46,715 nucleotides of DNA from Pseudomonas sputi (GCF_021603585.1 NZ_BQHI01000036.1:1-46715), one strand, 5' to 3'. Counted from the stretch's first letter, positions 1 to 20,790 are shown. Notes: generated by a model from the sequence alone, not told the origin. Numbers and translations: made by a program.

Positions 1-1361
1 AACGGATGAGATTCGCCAGCGATGTCGATCTGCAATGTGCAGGCGCTTTTGTCGATCAGAAACGAGAACAGCCGGATCAGCGGATACACCGTCGGCCGTC
101 CGCCGACGATACCGGTCAGCCCCGGCGCCATGCCGGTCGCGGCCTGGGCGATCTCCCGGGAAAACAGGATCAGCGCCTGTTTGCTCGGGTGGCGCACGGC
201 GAGCTTGATCACCACTTCACGGCTGTCGCGGCGCTGGCCGTGAGGGCCGTAGGTGGCTTCGCTGCCGAGCAGTTCGACATCGGTTTCGGTGTACGGTCCC
301 AAGCCATTGTGTTCGAGCATTTCCGAGGTTTTGTCGAGGATCGCCTGACTGACGCGCCGGGCTTTTTCCACGGCATCGATGCCGGCGATCAGGCAACTGG
401 CGGTGCAACGGAAACCGTCCGGATACGTGGCGCTGACCTTGTATTGGCCGCTGGGTGGCAAGCCTTTGGCGCCGTGGACCCGCACGGCGTTCTTGCCTTG
501 TTGCTGGAGTTTGACCTGACTGAAATCGCAGACCACATCGGGCAACAGATAAGCCTGCGGATCGCCGATTTCGTAGAGCATCTGTTCGCCAACGGTCAGC
601 GGCGTGACCAGTCCGCCGGAGCCTTCGGGTTTGCTGACGATGAACTGACCATCGGCGTTGACCTCGACGATCGGGAAACCGATGTGTTCGTAGTCCGGTA
701 CGTCGCGCCAGTCGGTGAAGTTACCGCCGGTGCACTGCGCGCCACATTCGATGATGTGCCCGGCCAGGGCGGCTTGTGCGAGTTTGTCGTAGTCGTGCCA
801 GGACCAGCCGAATTCATGCACCAGGGCTGCGCTGACCACGGCGCTGTCGACCACCCGGCCAGTGATGACGATGTCAGCCCCCAGGCGCAAGGCTTCGACG
901 ATGCCCGGTGCACCGAGGTAGGCATTGGTCGACACGCACATCGGAGGCAGCGGGGCGCCGCTGAACATTTCGGTGATGCCCTGGGTGGCGAGTTGTTTGA
1001 AGTGGGGTTGCAGGTCATCGCCCGACAGCACGGCGATTTTCAGCGATACGCCGGCCTTGTCGCAGGCTGCTTGCAGGGCGGCGGCGCAGGCCTTGGGATT
1101 GACCCCGCCGGCATTGCTGATGACGCGAATGTTTTGTTCGGCCAGTTGTGGCAACAGAGGCGTGAGGACTTCGATGAAGTCTGCGGCAAATCCGGCCTGC
1201 GCATCCTTCATGCGCGCGCCGGCCATGATCGACATGGTTATTTCGGCCAGGTAGTCGAAGACCAGATAATCCAGCTGTCCTGCGGCCACAAGCTGCGCGG
1301 CGGCGGTCGAGGTGTCTCCCCAGAATGCGCTGGCGCATCCGATGCGAACCGTGGTGGGCAT
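1..1361 (-). CDS. Acyclic terpene utilization AtuA-like (DUF1446) protein, 3' end cut by window
   Basis: The gene starts at an ATG (complement of 1359-1361) and reads open to the left edge, giving about 453 visible residues; the C-terminus lies outside. It begins [20 protein letters not shown] and contains [31 protein letters not shown] and [12 protein letters not shown], which fit the AtuA/DUF1446 family. Members of this family occur in clusters degrading acyclic terpenes, leucine or related branched acyl-CoAs, but their exact reaction is not settled and I do not assign one. Its promoter region is shared with the divergent TetR gene at 1556, which probably controls it through the two operators at 1407-1467. 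The rest of the likely catabolic operon (acyl-CoA dehydrogenase, carboxylase and so on) would lie left of the window; that is inference. Confidence 0.85.
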   Translation of the reverse strand, partial: MPTTVRIGCASAFWGDTSTAAAQLVAAGQLDYLVFDYLAEITMSIMAGARMKDAQAGFAADFIEVLTPLLPQLAEQNIRVISNAGGVNPKACAAALQAACDKAGVSLKIAVLSGDDLQPHFKQLATQGITEMFSGAPLPPMCVSTNAYLGAPGIVEALRLGADIVITGRVVDSAVVSAALVHEFGWSWHDYDKLAQAALAGHIIECGAQCTGGNFTDWRDVPDYEHIGFPIVEVNADGQFIVSKPEGSGGLVTPLTVGEQMLYEIGDPQAYLLPDVVCDFSQVKLQQQGKNAVRVHGAKGLPPSGQYKVSATYPDGFRCTASCLIAGIDAVEKARRVSQAILDKTSEMLEHNGLGPYTETDVELLGSEATYGPHGQRRDSREVVIKLAVRHPSKQALILFSREIAQAATGMAPGLTGIVGGRPTVYPLIRLFSFLIDKSACTLQIDIAGESHP

Positions 1362-1406
1362 TTTGATCTCCGACTCAGGAACCTGTGACAGAAGTGCGTC
1401 GAGACT

Positions 1407-1467
1407 ACCAAGCAAGCGCTTGGTTTGTAAACGCCCGGAATTATCTTCTGCCCAAGCGCTTGCTTGG
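1407..1467. promoter_or_regulatory. Two mirrored TetR-type operators in the atuA-like/tetR divergent gap
   Basis: CCAAGCAAGCGCTTGG at 1408-1423 and CCAAGCGCTTGCTTGG at 1452-1467 are exact reverse complements of each other. Each is also an internal palindrome: arms CCAAGC and GCTTGG with a 4-nt spacer (AAGC and GCTT). They lie 44 bp apart, about four helical turns, between the divergent genes starting at 1361 and 1556. This is the usual arrangement for an autoregulated TetR repressor of acyl-CoA catabolism. Binding by the product of 1556-2179 is inferred from position. Confidence 0.75.
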
Positions 1468-1555
1468 TCATCGCCAGCGGCTTAAATTGCCGGCGCAACC
1501 CCGCCGTTTCTGCGGCGTACGGTGCATTTGACTGATCGACTGTAGGAGAGAACGG

Positions 1556-2179
1556 GTGGACGAGCAAAAAGCCCTGAAGGTCATGCGTGAACTGGTCGAT
1601 GCCGGCCAGTTGACCGATCCGGACAGCGCTCGCGGCAAATTGCTGCAAGTGGCGGCCCACCTGTTCCGCAACAAGGGCTACGAGCGCACCACGGTGCGCG
1701 ATCTGGCCGGTGCCGTGGGCATCCAGTCCGGCAGCATCTTTCATCACTTCAAGAGCAAGGATGAAATCCTGCGCGCAGTGATGGAAGAAACCATCCGCTA
1801 TAACACCGCGCTGATGCGTGCGGCCCTGGCTGACGCGGCCGATGTGCGCGAGCGGGTGTTGGCGCTGATCCGCTGCGAATTGCAGTCGATCATGGGCGGC
1901 AGTGGCGAGGCGATGGCGGTGCTGGTGTATGAATGGCGCTCGCTGTCCGAGGACGGTCAGGCCAAAGTGCTGGCGCTGCGGGACATCTACGAAGACCTCT
2001 GGCTGCAAGTGCTGGGCGAGGCCAAGGAGGCGGGGTTCATCCGGGGCGACGTGTTCATTACCCGACGTTTTCTCACGGGCGCGCTGTCCTGGACCACCAC
2101 CTGGTTCCGTGCCGGCGGTAGCCTGAGCCTGGATCAACTGGCCGAAGAGGCGCTGATTCTGGTGCTCGAAGAGCGCTAG
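1556..2179 (+). CDS. TetR/AcrR family transcriptional regulator
   Basis: A 207-residue one-component repressor. The helix-turn-helix is near residues 22-68: ARGKLLQVAAHLFRNKGYER followed by TTVRDLAGAVGIQSGSIFHHF, ending in the typical YxHF-like KSKDEIL segment. The C-terminal ligand domain begins around residue 85. The start is a GTG at 1556, preceded by TAGGAGAG at 1543-1550, which fits a ribosome site better than any internal ATG. It is divergent from the AtuA-like gene and the mirrored palindromes between them are probably its operators. The inducer is likely an acyl-CoA intermediate of the neighbouring pathway, by analogy with other TetR regulators of acyl-CoA metabolism; not shown by the sequence. 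Confidence 0.9.
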   Translation: MDEQKALKVMRELVDAGQLTDPDSARGKLLQVAAHLFRNKGYERTTVRDLAGAVGIQSGSIFHHFKSKDEILRAVMEETIRYNTALMRAALADAADVRERVLALIRCELQSIMGGSGEAMAVLVYEWRSLSEDGQAKVLALRDIYEDLWLQVLGEAKEAGFIRGDVFITRRFLTGALSWTTTWFRAGGSLSLDQLAEEALILVLEER

Positions 2180-2270
2180 GCGCTTTCTATCGGGTCGGGA
2201 AACTGGCTAACTTGGCGAAACCGCCTAGCTTGAATGCAATGATTGGTATTTTTTCGGGGAGTGGGGTGTT

Positions 2271-3068
2271 TTGAAGTCTTCGCCAATTCGGACGGCCGCC
2301 GGGCTGATGCTCGCAGCGCTGGCTGCATTATGGGTATTGCCTGCTCCGGCAGCGCAAGTGATTCGGGTAGGCGCGGCGCATTTTCCGCCTTACACCATTC
2401 GCCCGGAAAACGGCGCGGACACCGGTCTGCTGCCGGAACTCGTCGCGGCCTTGAACAGCGCCCAGAGCGACTATCGTTTCGAACTGGTGCCCACCTCGAT
2501 TCCTCGCCGGTTCGGCGATTTCAAGGATGGCCGCACCGACATGGCGATCTTCGAAAACCCGGAGTGGGGCTGGAAAGACATTCCCCACACCACCGTCGAT
2601 ATGGGGCTTGAGGACGCAGAAATTTTCGTCGCGCAGAACAAGCCCGGTCGCCAGCAGAATTACTTCGCCGATCTCAAGGGTAAACGGCTGGCGCTGTACA
2701 GCGGCTATCACTACGAATTCGCCAATTTCAATGCCGATCCCAAGTACCTCGCTGAAACCTACAGCGCCACGCTGACCTATTCCCACGACAGCAACCTGTT
2801 GATGGTCTTGCGCGGGCGAGCGGACGTTGCGTTGGTGACCCGTTCGTATCTGTTTGATTACCTGCTGCGCAACGAAAAGGTGCGCGACGAGTTGCTGGTG
2901 TCGCAACGCATCGACCAGATCTACCACCACTACGCGATTCTCAGTCCGAAGGCACCGATCACCGGCGAAGCGTTCGGCAAACTGCTGCAAGGGCTGCGCG
3001 ACAACGGGCAGATGCTGAAGATCTTCGATCCGTACAAGATTGCCGTGTTGCCAGTGCCGCATCAGTGA
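2271..3068 (+). CDS. Periplasmic amino-acid-type solute-binding protein (SBP_bac_3 family)
   Basis: 265 residues with a Sec signal peptide (MKSSPIRTAAGLMLAALAAL, cleavage near PAPAA-Q). The start is a TTG at 2271 behind a GGGGAG-rich site; the next in-frame ATG would cut into the signal peptide. The mature part begins VIRVGAAHFPPYTIRPENG and has GLLPELVAALN and GRTDMAIFENPEWGW, the pattern of small polar amino-acid binding proteins. LKGKRLALYSGYHYEF and LRGRADVALVTRSYLFDYLL belong to the second lobe. No permease or ATPase gene is adjacent, so it may be an orphan receptor or work with a transporter elsewhere. It ends 24 bp before the PvdS promoter of the next gene, so the two are probably not co-regulated. 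Confidence 0.8.
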   Translation: MKSSPIRTAAGLMLAALAALWVLPAPAAQVIRVGAAHFPPYTIRPENGADTGLLPELVAALNSAQSDYRFELVPTSIPRRFGDFKDGRTDMAIFENPEWGWKDIPHTTVDMGLEDAEIFVAQNKPGRQQNYFADLKGKRLALYSGYHYEFANFNADPKYLAETYSATLTYSHDSNLLMVLRGRADVALVTRSYLFDYLLRNEKVRDELLVSQRIDQIYHHYAILSPKAPITGEAFGKLLQGLRDNGQMLKIFDPYKIAVLPVPHQ

Positions 3069-3091
3069 TCGGCGGTTTTTCGCGTTCGGCC

Positions 3092-3115
3092 TAAATTTCC
3101 CGCTCCGGCTCACGT
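3092..3115 (+). promoter_or_regulatory. PvdS-dependent promoter (iron-starvation box) of pvdYII
   Basis: TAAAT at 3092-3096, a 16-nt spacer, then CGT at 3113-3115. This is an exact match to the known PvdS promoter pattern TAAAT-N16-CGT. It lies 41 bp before the ATG at 3156, which ties that gene to the pyoverdine regulon. Confidence 0.88.
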
Positions 3116-3155
3116 CCCATCGTTGAACTGTCGACGATTATCGTGAGCCCGACCC

Positions 3156-4169
3156 ATGTCCAATCTGAATGACCTGACTGCCCTGGCCCTGCCCTCGGGC
3201 AGCCAACTGGTAGCCGATGCCACCGAAAGCCGTCTGAGCCTGAGCCTGGACGGGCAACCGCTGATTCGCCTGCGCCTCGACCGTGAAGGCCGGGGGCCGA
3301 TCCAGATCGATGAACGCTATGCGCTGCCACCCGGTCAGGCGCTGTGGGCGGCCTGTTATTGGCTGTTTGCCCGTGATCCGGCGTGTCAGCAATTGATCTG
3401 GCAACTGGATCAATCGCCAACCGAAGCCTTGCTCAGCGGTTTGCTGGTGGCCACTGAAGTGGCGGGTGAATATTGCTGTGAACGCACGCTGTTCTGGCAA
3501 CTGCCGCAACCGTGGCTGGGCACTTCGCTGACGGGCAGTTATCCGCAGCAGATGGTCATCAGCAACGGCAAGCGTCATCCGCTGCGACCGGTCAAACCGC
3601 GTGGCGAGGTTTATCGGCGTTTCGATGCGCGTCTCGGTGCCTGGATCTCTTTGCGAACAGTGGAGATCGAGCAGGATCTGGCGCGCTTCAATCGCTGGCA
3701 GAACAGTCCGCGAGTCGCCAGTTTCTGGCAGGAAGAGGGCAGCCTCGAACAGCATCGCGAGTACCTGAGCAAACTCGACGCCGATCCGCATACGCTGACG
3801 TTGATCGGTTGTTTCGACGACCAGCCGTTCGCCTATTTCGAAGCCTATTGGGCCAAGGAAGATCGCATCGCGCCGTTCTATGACGCCGACAATTACGATC
3901 GCGGCATTCACATGCTGGTCGGGGAAGAAAATCATCGCGGCCCGCACAAAGTGGCGAGCTGGCTGTCGGCGCTGGTGCACTACCTGTTTCTGGATGATCC
4001 GCGCACTCAGCGTGTCGTCGCCGAACCGCGTGCCGACAACGCGAAGATGATCGGCCACATGCACAACCAGTGCTTCCACTGCGAAAAGGAATTCGACTTC
4101 CCGCACAAGCGCGCGGCGCTGATGATCCTGGGGCGCGAGCGGTTTTTTGATCGCTGCAAACTGGTGTGA
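3156..4169 (+). CDS. pvdYII: Hydroxyornithine acetyltransferase for pyoverdine, PvdYII type
   Basis: 337 residues. The C-terminal half (about 165-335) is a GNAT-like domain of the IucB/RhbD siderophore acetylase family: RTVEIEQDLARFNRWQN, QEEGSLEQHREYLSKL, YFEAYWAKEDRIAPFYDA, GIHMLVGEENHRGPHKVASW, then RVVAEPRADNAKMIGHMHN and KEFDFPHKRAALMI. Such enzymes acetylate the hydroxylamine of N-hydroxylysine or N5-hydroxyornithine. PvdYII of P. aeruginosa type II strains does this to make acetyl-hydroxyornithine. Here it has its own PvdS promoter and sits next to pvdS and pvdL, which supports that role over aerobactin-type synthesis. The strain's pyoverdine may therefore carry AcOHOrn, which is inference. 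The gene is convergent with pvdS across a shared terminator. Confidence 0.85.
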   Translation: MSNLNDLTALALPSGSQLVADATESRLSLSLDGQPLIRLRLDREGRGPIQIDERYALPPGQALWAACYWLFARDPACQQLIWQLDQSPTEALLSGLLVATEVAGEYCCERTLFWQLPQPWLGTSLTGSYPQQMVISNGKRHPLRPVKPRGEVYRRFDARLGAWISLRTVEIEQDLARFNRWQNSPRVASFWQEEGSLEQHREYLSKLDADPHTLTLIGCFDDQPFAYFEAYWAKEDRIAPFYDADNYDRGIHMLVGEENHRGPHKVASWLSALVHYLFLDDPRTQRVVAEPRADNAKMIGHMHNQCFHCEKEFDFPHKRAALMILGRERFFDRCKLV

Positions 4170-4183
4170 TTTCTCGCTGAAAC

Positions 4184-4227
4184 AAAAAAGATCGCAGCCC
4201 TTCAACGAAGGCTGCGATCTTTTTTTT
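4184..4227. terminator. Bidirectional Rho-independent terminator between pvdYII and pvdS
   Basis: A 16-bp stem: AAAAAAGATCGCAGCC at 4184-4199 pairs with GGCTGCGATCTTTTTT at 4210-4225 around a 10-nt loop. T-runs flank it on both strands, so it can end both convergent transcripts. Confidence 0.9.
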
Positions 4228-4240
4228 GCGCTGCTTTGGC

Positions 4241-4795
4241 TCAGCGACGGTTTGCGGTCACCGCATCGGCGCGGCTGCCGGACACCTTGCGGCAATGCAC
4301 CAGCGCATCGCGAATCATGAAGTTGACCAGGGTCGGCGAAACGCCGAGTTCCTTGGCGATGTCCTTCTGCGGCACGCCGTGCAGGCGGTACATCTCGAAC
4401 GCATAGCGGGTGCGGCTGGGCAGCTCGGTCAGCGCATCGGCAATGTGTTCCAGGGTCGAGAAGTTGATGTGTGAGGTTTCCGGCGAAGCGCCCTGAATGA
4501 CCACGTTCAACCCTTCCTCCTCGGGGCCGGCGTACTTCTGCTCCAGCGCCTGTTTGCGGTAGTGATCGATCGCCAGGTTGCGCACGATCTGGAACAGATA
4601 ACTCAGCTGGGCCTTGATCGACGACGTGATCGGCGGTGCCGATTGCAGTCGGAAGAACGCATCCTGCACCACGTCTTCGGCGCGTGACCGGCAGCCGGTA
4701 ATGCGGGCTGCAATCTTGACCAGAATCAGTCGATTGTCGACGAATGCCTGAAGTAGCGGTGAATCGCACCTGCTTGTGGATACTTGTTCCGTCAT
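4241..4795 (-). CDS. pvdS: Iron-starvation ECF sigma factor PvdS
   Basis: 184 residues. Sigma region 2 is seen in ITGCRSRAEDVVQDAFFRLQ and YLFQIVRNLAIDHYRKQALE (about 33-82). Region 4 is LPSRTRYAFEMYRLHGVPQK followed by DIAKELGVSPTLVNFMIRDA (about 127-170). The sequence closely matches PvdS/PfrI of fluorescent pseudomonads, an ECF sigma factor that directs pyoverdine gene transcription when iron is low. The ATG at 4795 is chosen because AAGGTG precedes it by 6 nt; the upstream GTG at 4804 would overlap that ribosome site. Transcription comes from the Fur-covered promoter at 4865-4893. Its activity is normally restrained by the anti-sigma factor FpvR, not present here. Four candidate target promoters are in this window. 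Confidence 0.97.
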   Translation of the reverse strand: MTEQVSTSRCDSPLLQAFVDNRLILVKIAARITGCRSRAEDVVQDAFFRLQSAPPITSSIKAQLSYLFQIVRNLAIDHYRKQALEQKYAGPEEEGLNVVIQGASPETSHINFSTLEHIADALTELPSRTRYAFEMYRLHGVPQKDIAKELGVSPTLVNFMIRDALVHCRKVSGSRADAVTANRR

Positions 4796-4864
4796 GGAAA
4801 TCACCTTGCTGCCAATAGGTTAGTGGGACGCCTGAGGGGCGGGTCGTCCTACACATCGAGCGAC

Positions 4865-4893
4865 AAATTATGTTGAATGATAATGATTGTCAA
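4865..4893 (-). promoter_or_regulatory. Fur-repressed sigma70 promoter of pvdS
   Basis: On the minus strand, TTGACA (complement of 4888-4893), a 17-nt spacer and TAATTT (complement of 4865-4870). A Fur box covers the spacer: TTGAATGATAATGATTGTC at 4873-4891 matches 14 of 19 positions of the Fur consensus. Fur bound here would exclude RNA polymerase when iron is plentiful. Confidence 0.88.
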
Positions 4894-4997
4894 TTGAGAA
4901 AGAGAACTAATGATCCATAACAGTGCGATCTGAGAACTGCGACACGCTGCCGCACTTGCCCAAGCACCCAGCCCTGTTGGCGATCCAGCCTGCCGAC

Positions 4998-5021
4998 TAA
5001 TTATTTCAAGACGCCATCCGT
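4998..5021 (+). promoter_or_regulatory. PvdS-dependent promoter of pvdL (TAATT variant)
   Basis: TAATT at 4998-5002, a 16-nt spacer, CGT at 5019-5021. The -35 differs from TAAAT by one base; the spacing is the same as in the three perfect boxes in this window. It leaves a 5' leader of roughly 140-150 nt before the pvdL ATG at 5175. Apart from this box and the pvdS promoter, I see no further element in the 379-bp gap between pvdS and pvdL. Confidence 0.75.
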
Positions 5022-5174
5022 TCTCATTGGTGAATGGATCCGGGCGCGCAGACCCGGATCTGCAGCATTCCAGTGCCTTGCACGGTCGGCGAAGACCGTG
5101 TCCCGCATGCCTTGCACGGGCATGCCGCCGCCAACCCGATTCCACCAGTAAGCCGAATTCAGGCAGGAAACCTC

Positions 5175-18176
<13,002 letters not shown>

Positions 18177-18181
18177 AGCAC

Positions 18182-18244
18182 AGCCCGCGACAATGGCTAC
18201 CGAAACTTGAGTTTCGCTGTGGCCGTTGTCGCAGATCGGGCTTT
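18182..18244 (+). terminator. Long stem-loop after pvdL, possible terminator or 3' end structure
   Basis: Starting 6 nt after the pvdL stop, GCGACAATGGC (18187-18197) pairs with GCCGTTGTCGC (18222-18232) over 11 positions with one G-U pair. AGCCC (18182-18186) can pair with GGGCT (18238-18242), and GAAACT/AGTTTC forms an inner hairpin. Only a short TTT follows, so strong intrinsic termination is uncertain; the structure may instead stabilise the 13-kb mRNA end. Confidence 0.45.
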
Positions 18245-18324
18245 GTAATCCTTTCATATCATTGACGGCCGAGGCGCGCCCGCTCAGTCTTCGTGCTCCA
18301 GTTTCTTTGCCTCGGGGGTTATCC

Positions 18325-19137
18325 ATGCCTTTTTTCACGGTTGACGGACAGGCGCTTCACTACATTGATCAAGGCACGGGCCCGGCGGTGCTGCTGGCCG
18401 GCAGCTACCTGTGGGACCAGGCCATGTGGGCCCCGCAAATCGCAGCGTTGTCGGCGAACTATCGGGTGATTGCCCTGGATCTGTGGGGCCATGGTGAATC
18501 CGGTCGTTTGCCGCAAGGCACTACTTCGCTGGACGACATCGCCCGTCAGGCACAGGCCTTGCTCGATCATCTGGACATCGACCGGGTCACGCTGGTCGGG
18601 CTGTCGGTCGGCGGCATGTGGGGCGTGCGCCTGGCACTGTCGGCGCCACAACGGCTCAACGGTATGGTACTGATGGACACTTACGTCGGCGTCGAGCCGG
18701 AGCCGACCCGCCAGTACTATTTCTCGCTGTTCAAACAGATCGAGGAAAGCGGCGGGATCTCCGAGCAACTGCTGGATATCGTGGTGCCGATCTTCTTCCG
18801 CCCGGGCATCGATCGGGCGTCGGCGCTGTATCAGGATTTCCGCGCAAAACTCGCCGGCTATTCAGCCGAACGCCTGCGCGAAAGCATCGTGCCGATGGGA
18901 CGCATCACCTTTGGCCGTGATGATCTGTTGCCGCGTCTGGGCGAGCTGAATGCGGCCACCACGCTGGTGGTCTGCGGCGATCAGGACAAACCACGCCCGC
19001 CGTCGGAAGCGCGGGAAATGGCCGAGTTGATTGGTTGCCCGTGTGTGCTGGTGCCGGAGGCGGGGCATATCTCCAATCTGGAGAATCCGTTGTTTGTGAC
19101 CGACACGCTGCTGAAGTTTCTGGCGCAGATGAAGTAA
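18325..19137 (+). CDS. Alpha/beta hydrolase
   Basis: 270 residues. The nucleophile elbow is VGLSVGGMWG with Ser94; acid candidates are Asp219 or Asp221 in VVCGDQDKPRPP and the histidine is His248 in EAGHISNLENP. LDLWGHGESG precedes the elbow, as in 3-oxoadipate enol-lactonase and haloperoxidase-like hydrolases. There is no signal peptide, so it is cytoplasmic. The ATG at 18325 is chosen because the protein then begins with the canonical first strand (FFTVDGQALHYIDQGTGP), with CGGGGG upstream. It follows pvdL by 148 bp in the same direction, but I find no TAAAT-N16-CGT box before it and a stem-loop intervenes, so a pyoverdine role is not demonstrated. It is not the PvdG thioesterase; substrate unknown. 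Confidence 0.82.
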   Translation: MPFFTVDGQALHYIDQGTGPAVLLAGSYLWDQAMWAPQIAALSANYRVIALDLWGHGESGRLPQGTTSLDDIARQAQALLDHLDIDRVTLVGLSVGGMWGVRLALSAPQRLNGMVLMDTYVGVEPEPTRQYYFSLFKQIEESGGISEQLLDIVVPIFFRPGIDRASALYQDFRAKLAGYSAERLRESIVPMGRITFGRDDLLPRLGELNAATTLVVCGDQDKPRPPSEAREMAELIGCPCVLVPEAGHISNLENPLFVTDTLLKFLAQMK

Positions 19138-19141
19138 CGAA

Positions 19142-19170
19142 AACGCCCACGCATTGCGTGGGCGTTTTTT
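19142..19170. terminator. Bidirectional terminator between the hydrolase gene and dsbG
   Basis: AACGCCCACGC (19142-19152) pairs perfectly with GCGTGGGCGTT (19156-19166) around a 3-nt loop, followed by a T-run; A residues on the other side serve the minus strand. The dsbG stop codon lies at its right edge. Confidence 0.92.
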
Positions 19171-19939
19171 ATTTCGGGCCGAGAATCTTCGCCAGTTTGT
19201 CCGGCGTCGGCGCGCCTTGCTGTTGTTGCAGTTCGCCCTTGTCGTCCATGTAGAAGATCGCCGGAGTAGCCTGCAACTCCAGGTCTTCCATCAACTGCAT
19301 GTTGGCCGCGAGTCTGGTCTGCACGGCAACTGGAATGTCCTTCAAGGCCTTGAGGGTGCTGGCCTTGCCGGCCTTCTCGTGATCTTCCAGGGCTTTGCTC
19401 GGGTCTTTGGCGGCGAGCAGGGCGGCGGCTTTGGCCGGGCTGTCTTCGCGGATGATGCCGACCATGATGTGTCGTAGCTGCACCTTGCCGGCCTTGACCC
19501 AGGGGCGGGCCTGTTCCCAGAACATGTTGCAGTACGGGCAGTTCGGATCGCTGAACAGGTACACGGTGCGCGGTGCATCCTTGTTGCCGTCCTGAATCCA
19601 GTTGCTGGCCTCGAACTTGGCCCAGACTTCCTTGGCCATCGGCGCGTAGACCAGTTTTTGCAGCGGCGCGCTGCTCAGGTCATTGCCGTCGGCGTCGTAC
19701 AGATTGCCCAGCAGCACGTGCTTGCCGTCCGGCGTCAGGTACAGCGCCATGCCGCGGTTCTGGTATTGCGCGGCGTAACCGCGCAGGCCGTCCGGCGCGT
19801 CGAACTGGCCGACGATCTTGGCGCCCTTGGCTTCGATTTTCTTGATCGCTTCGGGCAGTTCTTCAGCGGCCTGTACTGACGGCAGTTGCAGCAGGGCGGT
19901 GCCCAGAGTCAGCGTCAGCAGATGGCGGAGGCGGGGCAT
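19169..19939 (-). CDS. dsbG: Periplasmic thiol:disulfide interchange protein DsbG
   Basis: 256 residues with a signal peptide (MPRLRHLLTLTLGTALLQLP, cleavage near VQAAE). Residues 25-105 match the DsbC/DsbG dimerisation domain (LPEAIKKIEAKGAKIVGQFD). The thioredoxin domain carries the active site DPNCPYC with Cys134 and Cys137, and the cis-proline loop is QATPAIFY. DsbG isomerises or reduces oxidised periplasmic cysteines and is kept reduced by DsbD, encoded two genes upstream. Its start overlaps the end of the tlpA-like gene by 25 nt, so translation is coupled. Gene order dsbD-tlpA-dsbG beside a divergent OmpR-type system matches the P. aeruginosa PA2478-PA2476 group. Confidence 0.92.
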   Translation of the reverse strand: MPRLRHLLTLTLGTALLQLPSVQAAEELPEAIKKIEAKGAKIVGQFDAPDGLRGYAAQYQNRGMALYLTPDGKHVLLGNLYDADGNDLSSAPLQKLVYAPMAKEVWAKFEASNWIQDGNKDAPRTVYLFSDPNCPYCNMFWEQARPWVKAGKVQLRHIMVGIIREDSPAKAAALLAAKDPSKALEDHEKAGKASTLKALKDIPVAVQTRLAANMQLMEDLELQATPAIFYMDDKGELQQQQGAPTPDKLAKILGPK

Positions 19940-20790
19940 GGCAGTTTCCTTGCAGAGGTGGCCGGTGCGGCGTTCGTATTCGGATTGGGGATGTCGAAGT
20001 TTTCCAGGGCGCGGGCCAGGCTGGCGTTCGACAACTCGCCCAGATGGCTGCTCAGCAAGCGACCGTCCGGGCTATAGAACAGCGTAGTCGGCAGGGCCAT
20101 GGAGCCCACGGCCTGGCCGAGGCGTCCACTGCGGTCGAACAGCACGTTGTTCAGGCTCAAGCCCTGGGTTTCGAGAAACGTGGCAACGCTTTGCATGCTT
20201 TCGGCCTGGTTGACGAACAGGAACGTCAGGTCCGGGCGTTGTTGCTGGGCGTTTTCCAGCACCGGCATTTCCCGGCGGCACGGCGGGCACCAGGTGGCCC
20301 ACAGGTTGATCACCAGCGGCCCGCCCTGATAGTCGGTGAGTTTCACGGTTTCTCCGGCGGCGTTGCGCAGGGTGATGTCCGGCAGGCGTGTGCCCTGCTC
20401 GTAGATGTTCAGCGACAGGCTCGCCAGCACCCAGAACGCCACACCACTGACCACGCCGAAACCCAGCGGTCGACGCAAACCCGGTCGGCGCCAGCCGCGA
20501 TACAGCGCCGCGAGCAACAACACGATCACCCCCGGCCAGGCGAGAAAGCCACCGTCTCGCAGGTCGATGATCTGCCACGGATCGTTGCGATAGTGGCCCC
20601 AGTACACAGCGACAAACGCAATGCGCGCGGCCAGCATGCCGAGCAGAAACAGGCTGAACAGCACCGACTCGGGATTGTCACCGCCGCGCTTGGCCACCCG
20701 CCAGCCGACGAAGGTCGCCAGTGCCAGCGCACTGATCAGCAGCAGGTGGTTGAGGGCGATGGCAAAGGTGCCGAGTGTGAAGGTCAGCAT
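19915..20790 (-). CDS. Membrane-anchored TlpA/DsbE-like thioredoxin with an N-terminal multi-span domain
   Basis: 291 residues. The first 130 residues form about four membrane segments (FAIALNHLLLISALALATFV, VLFSLFLLGMLAARIAFVAV, PGVIVLLLAALYRG, FGVVSGVAFWVLASLSLNIY), faintly like prolipoprotein diacylglyceryl transferase. After residue 135 comes a periplasmic thioredoxin fold with NLWATWCPPCRREMP (Cys168, Cys171) and cis-proline MALPTTLFYSPDG. The fold fits TlpA/ResA reductases. Its start shares one base with the dsbD stop (TAATG), and its end overlaps dsbG, so the three are co-translated. It probably passes electrons from DsbD to periplasmic targets, perhaps in copper or cytochrome maturation; that is inference from context. 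Confidence 0.88.
   Translation of the reverse strand: MLTFTLGTFAIALNHLLLISALALATFVGWRVAKRGGDNPESVLFSLFLLGMLAARIAFVAVYWGHYRNDPWQIIDLRDGGFLAWPGVIVLLLAALYRGWRRPGLRRPLGFGVVSGVAFWVLASLSLNIYEQGTRLPDITLRNAAGETVKLTDYQGGPLVINLWATWCPPCRREMPVLENAQQQRPDLTFLFVNQAESMQSVATFLETQGLSLNNVLFDRSGRLGQAVGSMALPTTLFYSPDGRLLSSHLGELSNASLARALENFDIPNPNTNAAPATSARKLPCPASAIC

Noticed and set aside
6-1388. 460-codon plus-strand frame at the left edge
   Set aside because: Antisense shadow of the AtuA-like gene, whose minus-strand translation shows recognisable family segments and a proper start.
3092-3123. Pairing TAAAT at 3092 with the second CGT at 3121-3123
   Set aside because: The gap would be 24 nt, far from the 16-nt rule; the CGT at 3113 fits exactly.
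3138-4856. 572-codon minus-strand frame spanning pvdYII and the pvdS region
   Set aside because: It lies out of frame with pvdS and antisense to pvdYII; translation is Arg/Gln-rich without domain features.
18245-18270. TAATC followed by CGG before the alpha/beta hydrolase as a PvdS box
   Set aside because: Neither the -35 core nor the CGT and spacing fit, so no PvdS control is claimed.
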